Part shown: in pieces, positions 7,625-13,376 of the stretch
How positions within the stretch are numbered: position 1 is the first letter of the stretch
How the letters are laid out: every line of letters begins with the position of its first letter
Origin: Polynucleobacter meluiroseus
Lineage (GTDB): Bacteria; Verrucomicrobiota; Verrucomicrobiia; Opitutales; UBA953
Direction: 5' to 3'
DNA: 13,376 nt
Assembly: GCA_943323725.2 (NCBI GenBank)
Contig: CALPIW020000017.1
Location: 1-13,376 of the forward strand
The notes under the pieces: generated by a model
The model's database searches: none
What the model was told of the DNA's origin: nothing
Seen by the model: only the letters and a program-made list of their open reading frames with translations
Translations under genes and position numbers: made by a program

Positions 7625-10338
7625 AAGCGCAGCCCGGCAGCTCACCCTTGCGTCGCTTCCTGCGCGGGCTGACGAACACCTGCCTGCTGCTCCTGCTTCC
7701 GGTCCAGCTCGGTCTGGCCTGGCTCGCCGACCATGACGGGCCCGTGCGGTTGCCGGACTTCGTCACCGAAGCCGTCACCGAGCGGCTCGCCGCCCGGGGC
7801 GTCGACTTCCGCGCGCGCGCGCTGTGGATCCTGCCTGACCTCACGCTCGCGGCCGACGACGTCACCGTCGCCTTCGACGGACTCACCGGCGACGTCTTCG
7901 CCGCCGCCCGCGCGGAGGTCGCGCTGCAGCCGGCCCGTCTGCTCGCCGGCGAGATCGCGCCGACCCGCCTGCGCCTGAACGGTGGCCGCCTGTGGTGCCC
8001 GGCTTCCGTCGCGCAGGACGGAAGGCGGCGCAGCCTCATCGACGAGCTTACGCTCGACGTCGCCCAGGAAGGCCGCTGGGTCAGCCTCCGCATCGCGCAG
8101 GTGCGCGCGGGCAGGATCACCTGCCATGTCAGCGGCGAACTGCCCGCCAGCCTCCTGCGCGTCGGCCCGGCGACGACGGAAGCCGGGCCGCTCCCGCGCC
8201 GCCTTGCCGGCGTCCTCGGCGCGCTCGACACCGCGCTCGCCGCCGCGGAAGGCTCGGGCGGCGCGACGGTGACGATCCGTTGTTCCGGCCGGAGCGACGG
8301 CACGGCGGAACTCTCCGCGCAAGCCCTCCTCGGCGAAGAGACCGGCGAGCAGCTCGGTCGCATCAGTCTCCGCGGCCTGCGGCTGAGCGGCGACGCCCGG
8401 CTCGCGGCCGACGGTGCGCTCCGTGACTGGCGCCTCGCCGGCGAAGCCGAGACCACTGCCTGGCGCGATGGCGCGACCGTGACGGCCGCCCGGGCCGCCC
8501 TGCGCGTACGCGGCGCCGGCCTGCGCGGCGAGATCGTCGCCGACGCCGCGCTGACCGATGTCCGGATCGGCGAGATCCTCTGCCAGCAGATGAGCCTACG
8601 GGCCGCGCGTCTGTCCGCGGAGCAACCGTGGGCGCTCGGGTTCCGCGCGCATACCGCCGCCTCGGTCGCGGGCGGTGCGCTGGAGGGCCTGGCGGACGGC
8701 ACCCGCCGGCTGCGCATCGACCATGCCCTGATCTCCGGACGGGAGGTCTCGACGCACCCGGCGGTCGCGCCGGTCCTGCTCGCGGCCGGCATCGACCTGC
8801 GGGGCGACCTGCTCCTACGCGAAGCCGAAGTCACCGTCTCGCCCGAAGGACGTCTCCTCGGTGCCCGCGGCGAAGCCGGGCTCTCCGGTTTCCGCGGACT
8901 CGGACTTTCCGCCGAGGCGATCAGCCCGGGCGTCGACCTGCCGCTGCGCACCCGTTTCGACTTCGCGCCCGGCCGCGGCGAACAACCCTTGCGACTGCGC
9001 GACCTGCGTCTCGCTTCCGTCGTCGGCGAAGCGGACTGCGCCGTCGCCGAAGGCGGCGCCTTCCGCCTGACGCTCCACGGCGAACTCGCGCCCGCCAGCC
9101 TCGACCGGGTCCTCGGGAATTGGTGGATCGACCTTTGGCGGACCTTCCTCGTGCGGGAAAATCCTTATGCGTTCATCGAAGTCCAAGGACATTGGGGCGC
9201 GCTGACGAGCCGCACGCGCGGACGCGTGCTGATGCGGAACTTCGACTTCATGGGCGCGCCCTTCCGTGGCGTGGAGGTGAGCGTCGATGCCGACGAACGG
9301 CGCTCCTTGATCGGCCTGCACCGCCTGCAAGGCGGGACGAGCGCCGCCGACGGCGAAGTCGAGGGCAGCGCGACCTGGGACTGGTCGAAGCCCGGCGTGC
9401 TCGCCGGCCCGGTGGTGAAAGCCGCCGGCGACCTCCAGCCGTGGATCGCCGCGCGTTGCGCCGGCAAGAGTTTCGGCGACGCGCTCCAAGGACTCGTGCT
9501 GCCGGCGGGCCGACGCTTCGCGCTCGAACTCACGCCGCTCGAGCGAGGCCTCGACATCCGGACGACGATCGAGAGCGACGGCGCCTTCAAGGCGTGGGGC
9601 ATCGCCGGCCGCGGACTGAAGGTCACGACGCTGAGCCAAGCCGGCGGCATGCGGATCGACGCCCGCCTCGGCCTGGCCGACGGAGAAGCCGAACTGCGCC
9701 TGAACGGCGACCCCTTGCAAGCGACGGACTTCGTGCTCTCGTTGAAGAACTGCGATCCGGCCCAGATCGGGCGGATCATGCAAGACCTCGGCGAACCTTC
9801 GGCGGCGCCGACGAAGAAAGCGGAAGGCCGGGGTCGGCTGGACCTCGACCTCAAAGGCCGGATCGACCTCGCGGCACCGCGCGAACTCCGCGGACTGGGC
9901 ACCTACACGTTGCACGACCCCGAGCTGAAGAAAGTCCGTCTGCTCGGGGGAATCTCGGGCGTACTCGAAGCCGTCGGCGTCGGGGCCACCACCTACGAAC
10001 TGGACCGGGCAACCGGCACGTTCGGCTGCGTCGGGGGGAGGGCCTACTTCCCGGACATGACCATCACCGGCCCCCAGGCCAGGCTGGACCTGGCCGGGGA
10101 AGTCGACCTCCGGGGGATGACCCTGAACTTCGTCGGGGACTTTTCCTTGCCCCGGAAACAAGGTTTTAACCCCCTCGACATCATAAATTTGAACCGGGCC
10201 TTGGTCAGCCTCACCAAAATCAAGCTGAAAGGCCCCTTGGCGAAGCCCGAAACTCAGGCTATTCCGACGCTCAAAGATATAGTTAAGCCTAACAAGGATA
10301 ACGACTTAGGTAAGATACCCGCCGGCATTCTGGAATGA
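7621..10338 (+). CDS. AsmA-like (AsmA/TamB/YhdP superfamily) envelope protein
   Basis: The 905-residue protein has an N-terminal helix (about 15-36, CLLLLLPVQLGLAWL) and then a long beta-rich sequence without further clear membrane segments. The C-terminal part (about 735-880) shows AsmA-like C-terminal features: alternating GRLDLDLKGRIDL, a glycine-rich LLGGISGVLEAVGVG segment, TGTFGCVGGRAYFPDMTITG, then LDLAGEVDLRGMTLNFVGDF. Related proteins (AsmA, TamB, YhdP) are thought to form grooved bridges for phospholipid transit or to aid outer-membrane assembly; the specific job here is inferred. It overlaps the DUF4340 gene by four bases and ends the five-gene ABC unit. Its last 60 codons switch to AT-rich, rare codons (ATA, TTA, GTT), probably because downstream control signals overlap the coding sequence. 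Confidence 0.82.
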   Translation: MKAQPGSSPLRRFLRGLTNTCLLLLLPVQLGLAWLADHDGPVRLPDFVTEAVTERLAARGVDFRARALWILPDLTLAADDVTVAFDGLTGDVFAAARAEVALQPARLLAGEIAPTRLRLNGGRLWCPASVAQDGRRRSLIDELTLDVAQEGRWVSLRIAQVRAGRITCHVSGELPASLLRVGPATTEAGPLPRRLAGVLGALDTALAAAEGSGGATVTIRCSGRSDGTAELSAQALLGEETGEQLGRISLRGLRLSGDARLAADGALRDWRLAGEAETTAWRDGATVTAARAALRVRGAGLRGEIVADAALTDVRIGEILCQQMSLRAARLSAEQPWALGFRAHTAASVAGGALEGLADGTRRLRIDHALISGREVSTHPAVAPVLLAAGIDLRGDLLLREAEVTVSPEGRLLGARGEAGLSGFRGLGLSAEAISPGVDLPLRTRFDFAPGRGEQPLRLRDLRLASVVGEADCAVAEGGAFRLTLHGELAPASLDRVLGNWWIDLWRTFLVRENPYAFIEVQGHWGALTSRTRGRVLMRNFDFMGAPFRGVEVSVDADERRSLIGLHRLQGGTSAADGEVEGSATWDWSKPGVLAGPVVKAAGDLQPWIAARCAGKSFGDALQGLVLPAGRRFALELTPLERGLDIRTTIESDGAFKAWGIAGRGLKVTTLSQAGGMRIDARLGLADGEAELRLNGDPLQATDFVLSLKNCDPAQIGRIMQDLGEPSAAPTKKAEGRGRLDLDLKGRIDLAAPRELRGLGTYTLHDPELKKVRLLGGISGVLEAVGVGATTYELDRATGTFGCVGGRAYFPDMTITGPQARLDLAGEVDLRGMTLNFVGDFSLPRKQGFNPLDIINLNRALVSLTKIKLKGPLAKPETQAIPTLKDIVKPNKDNDLGKIPAGILE
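10273..10320. repeat. Short inverted repeats in AT-rich 3' end of the AsmA-like gene
   Basis: Two small near-palindromes lie within the last codons of the AsmA-like gene: GTTA-AGCC-TAAC (10282-10293) and CTTA-GG-TAAG (10305-10314). A -10-like TATAGT (10278-10283) is next to them but has no fitting -35. In 10261-10320 only 24 of 60 bases are G or C, in striking contrast to the surrounding gene. They may be control sites for accB or simply relaxed sequence. Confidence 0.35.
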
Positions 10339-10341
10339 GGG

Positions 10342-10371
10342 TTGATTTGCCCCCCTGATACCCTGTATCAG
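10342..10371 (+). promoter_or_regulatory. Putative accB promoter with overlapping 17-bp palindromic operator
   Basis: CTGATAC-CCT-GTATCAG (10355-10371) is a perfect 7-bp inverted repeat with a 3-base centre, lying between the AsmA-like stop (10338) and accB (10403). TTGATT (10342-10347) resembles a -35 box, and TATCAG (10366-10371), 18 bases on, matches the -10 consensus at four of six positions. Dyad and -10 would therefore overlap, as in a classic repressor site. E. coli accBC is autoregulated through its upstream region by AccB, but I do not recognise this sequence as a known operator. Without a following T-run it is a poor terminator. It could also form a small RNA hairpin in the leader. 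Confidence 0.5.
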
Positions 10372-10389
10372 AGAGGCGCACCCCCTCAC

Positions 10390-10394
10390 GGAGG
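10390..10394 (+). promoter_or_regulatory. Ribosome binding site fixing the TTG start of accB
   Basis: GGAGG ends 8 bases before TTG 10403. The protein from this TTG begins MDLIKIKQVVDLM, which aligns with the canonical BCCP N-terminus, while the next ATG (13 codons in) would remove it and has no comparable site. Start site and homology therefore agree. Confidence 0.8.
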
Positions 10395-10402
10395 ACATTA
10401 CC

Positions 10403-10873
10403 TTGGACCTAATTAAGATTAAACAAGTCGTGGATTTAATGAAGAAGTCGGACCTTTCCGAGTTCGAGATCCAGGACCAGGACTTCAAGCTGCGCATCAA
10501 GCGTGACCTCCCCGGTCGCGCCCCGATCGCCGCCCCGGCCGCCCCTGTGGCGGCCGCCCCCGCCCCCGTGGCGGCCCCGGCCCCTGCGGCCGCGGCGCCT
10601 GCCCCGGCCGCCCCCGCCGCCGCGGACCCCAGCATCAAGCTGGTCACCTCCCCGATGGTCGGCACCTACTACTGCACCCCTTCCCCCGAGAACCCGCCCT
10701 TCGTCACCGTAGGCTCCCCGATCAAGGCCGACTCCGTCGTCTGCATCATCGAAGCCATGAAGGTGATGAACGAGATCCAGTCGGAAATCTCCGGTACGGT
10801 GGTCGAGTGCCTGGTCGCCAACGGCACCTCGGTCGAATTCGGCCAGCCGCTCTTCCGCGTGAAGGTCAGCTGA
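10403..10873 (+). CDS. accB: Biotin carboxyl carrier protein of acetyl-CoA carboxylase
   Basis: AccB carries the biotin that AccC carboxylates and from which the carboxyltransferase makes malonyl-CoA, the committed step of fatty-acid synthesis in the cytosol. The 156 residues match the usual BCCP length. They comprise an N-terminal helical region (1-35), an alanine/proline-rich flexible linker (about 40-75) and a biotinyl domain (about 78-156). The domain has the biotinylation motif EAMKVM with lysine at 120, and SPMVGTYY and the C-terminal FGQPLFRVKV strand are typical. It starts at TTG with a strong GGAGG site, which is rarer than ATG and may limit expression. AT-rich codons mark its first 13 codons. 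The accC ATG lies 16 bases past its stop, the conserved accB-accC pair. Confidence 0.96.
   Translation: MDLIKIKQVVDLMKKSDLSEFEIQDQDFKLRIKRDLPGRAPIAAPAAPVAAAPAPVAAPAPAAAAPAPAAPAAADPSIKLVTSPMVGTYYCTPSPENPPFVTVGSPIKADSVVCIIEAMKVMNEIQSEISGTVVECLVANGTSVEFGQPLFRVKVS
10542..10620 (+). repeat. Ala/Pro linker tandem low-complexity DNA in accB
   Basis: The linker DNA is made of imperfect GC-rich units. A 14-base block CCCCTGTGGCGGCC at 10542-10555 recurs with one change at 10563-10576, a 21-base period (seven codons). Ala/Pro linkers of this kind are normal in BCCP, and their length is expected to vary between strains. Confidence 0.6.
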
Positions 10874-10889
10874 GCACCGACTTCCGAGC

Positions 10890-12266
<1,377 letters not shown>

Positions 12267-12284
12267 GCGGCCCCGCCGCCGACG

Positions 12285-13235
12285 ATGAGCGCCCCGCAGC
12301 GCCCGACTCCCGCCGCCACCGCCCGCCTCAGAACGGGCGGTGATTGTTTACGCCATGCCAACCGGCTCTTCAAGTCGGCCGGCGTCGCGCACGGTCAAGG
12401 CTTCGTGAACGCCGAGGAAGAGTCCCTCACGCTCATGGGCCACGCCACGGGCCTCGCCTGGGAGCAGCTTCCCTCCTGCTTCGAACGCGCCCTGACGGCC
12501 AAGGAGAAGGCCGCGTTCCTCGCGCTCGTCGAACGCCGCGTCTTCGACCGCGTGCCCACCGGCTACCTCGTCGGCGAGACCTGGCTCGGCGGCCTCCGCT
12601 TCCGCGTCGACGAACGCGTGATCATCCCGCGATCGTATTTCGTCGAACTCATCCCCGAGGCCATCCCGCAATGGCTGCCGCCGGTCGCCCAGGTGACCGA
12701 CGTCGCGGACATCTGCACGGGCTCGGGCTGCCTCGCCATCCTGCTCGCGAAGCGCTTCCCGAAGGCCCACGTGCACGCCACCGACCTTTCGGCGCGAGCG
12801 CTCGAAGTCGCCGCCTTGAACGTCGCCGACCACAGGCTGGCGAAGCGCATCACGCTGCACGAGACGGACACGATGACGGCGCTCACCAAGGGCCCGAAAT
12901 TCGACCTGATCCTCAGCAATCCGCCCTACGAACCCGAAGGCATCTACCGACGCCTCCCCGCCGAATTCAAGAAGGAGCCGAAGGGCTCGCTGGTCTCCGG
13001 CAAGGACGGCCTCGACGTCATCCGCAAGCTGCTCACGCAGGCGCGCGCCGCGCTGAAGCCGCACGGCATCCTCGTCATCGAGGTCGGCGGCCTGCAGCAG
13101 GCGATGCACCAGGCCTGGCCGAAGCTGCCGATCATGTGGCTGCCCACGGCCGACGGCTCCGACTGCGTCTGCCTGATCCACGCTTCGGACCTCCGCCGCG
13201 CACTGCCTTCACCAGGCGCGCGGCGCGGGCGTTGA
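12285..13235 (+). CDS. prmB: PrmB-type protein-(glutamine-N5) methyltransferase (ribosomal protein L3)
   Basis: PrmB uses S-adenosylmethionine to methylate a glutamine in ribosomal protein L3 and helps assembly of the large ribosomal subunit. The 316-residue length fits (E. coli PrmB 310). RVPTGYLVGETWLGGLRFRV followed by DERVIIPRS (89-117) is the PrmB/PrmC lead-in, DICTGSGCLAI (142-152) is the SAM-binding motif I, and NPPY (212-215) is the catalytic motif for glutamine. The next segment, EGIYRRLPAEFKKEPKGSLV then SGKDGLDVIRKLL, follows PrmB rather than PrmC (HemK). There is no clear ribosome site before the ATG, so coupling to accC is likely. Its 3' end overlaps the opposing endonuclease gene by 27 bases. 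A PrmC role is less likely but not excluded. Confidence 0.88.
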   Translation: MSAPQRPTPAATARLRTGGDCLRHANRLFKSAGVAHGQGFVNAEEESLTLMGHATGLAWEQLPSCFERALTAKEKAAFLALVERRVFDRVPTGYLVGETWLGGLRFRVDERVIIPRSYFVELIPEAIPQWLPPVAQVTDVADICTGSGCLAILLAKRFPKAHVHATDLSARALEVAALNVADHRLAKRITLHETDTMTALTKGPKFDLILSNPPYEPEGIYRRLPAEFKKEPKGSLVSGKDGLDVIRKLLTQARAALKPHGILVIEVGGLQQAMHQAWPKLPIMWLPTADGSDCVCLIHASDLRRALPSPGARRGR

Positions 13236-13376
13236 TTCCAGACGGTCCTGCGCCGGGCGCGGGAGCTTCGGAAAGAAATCCAGTCCGGTGAGTTCCTCCA
13301 CCCGGCGGATGCTGACCACGTAGCGGGTGAGCTCGGCGTCGCGCCACTTCTCTTCGTGCGGGACGAGGTAAGCGAT
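13209..13376 (-). CDS. DNA/RNA non-specific endonuclease, C-terminal fragment (runs off window)
   Basis: The minus strand from the right edge encodes 55 residues ending at TGA (13211-13209). They read AYLVPHEEKWRD, then a VVSIRRVEELTGLDFFPKLP stretch, then a short proline-rich tail. The pattern valine-serine-x-x-x-VEELTGLDFFP-lP is the C-terminal signature of the NucA/EndoG-like non-specific endonuclease family, which cleaves DNA and RNA with a magnesium ion and is usually exported. The catalytic DRGH motif would lie outside the window, so activity cannot be judged. The gene converges on prmB and shares 27 bases with it; no terminator fits between them. Confidence 0.75.
   Translation of the reverse strand: MAYLVPHEEKWRDAELTRYVVSIRRVEELTGLDFFPKLPRPAQDRLESTPAPRAW

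Noticed and set aside
8628..10169. 513-codon Arg/Pro-rich frame on the plus strand, and the 448-codon minus frame at 8815-10161
   Set aside because: Both are alternative frames of the AsmA-like gene, which alone has a membrane helix and a recognisable C-terminal domain.

Overview
The window is GC-rich, densely packed bacterial chromosome. No tRNA, rRNA, insertion sequence, integrase or CRISPR array is visible. A high-GC genome carrying a GldA/GldF/GldG-type ABC module with a DUF4340 partner, next to an AsmA-like protein and accBC, fits Verrucomicrobiota (perhaps the Opitutae side) better than the mostly AT-rich Bacteroidota in which gld genes were named. That placement is an inference from gene content and composition only.

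Layout. Positions 1-1567 (minus strand) hold most of a phosphoglucomutase/phosphomannomutase that runs off the left edge. A 98-base divergent spacer separates it from a plus-strand single-pass membrane protein with a probable TPR-type periplasmic part (1666-2388). A 135-base hairpin-rich spacer follows. Next comes a tightly coupled five-gene unit: GldA-like ATPase (2524-3510), GldF-like permease (3510-4271), GldG-like auxiliary protein (4273-5781), DUF4340 protein (about 5789-7624) and a 905-residue AsmA-like envelope protein (7621-10338). Junctions are a 1-base overlap, a 1-base gap, a 7-base gap and a 4-base overlap. After a 64-base gap containing a perfect 17-bp palindrome come accB (TTG start, 10403-10873), accC (10890-12266) and a PrmB-type glutamine methyltransferase (12285-13235). 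At the right edge, the C-terminus of a DNA/RNA non-specific endonuclease lies on the minus strand (13209-13376) and overlaps the end of prmB tail to tail by 27 bases.

How the genes may work together. GldA, GldF and GldG would form an inner-membrane ABC machine: ATPase, six-helix permease, and a membrane-anchored protein with a large extracytoplasmic domain. DUF4340 and AsmA-like proteins are both anchored by one N-terminal helix with long extracytoplasmic parts. Because AsmA/TamB-family proteins are linked to phospholipid movement between membranes, the five-gene unit is a plausible envelope lipid or polymer export system, but its substrate cannot be read from sequence. accB and accC start fatty-acid synthesis (biotin carboxyl carrier protein and biotin carboxylase), so the plus strand may join lipid supply with envelope transport.

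The most notable regulatory signal is the palindrome CTGATAC-CCT-GTATCAG before accB. It overlaps a possible -10 element and sits near a local AT-rich, rare-codon stretch that covers the end of the AsmA-like gene and the start of accB. I see no clearly undescribed system; the best candidate for follow-up is the gldAFG-DUF4340-AsmA unit.
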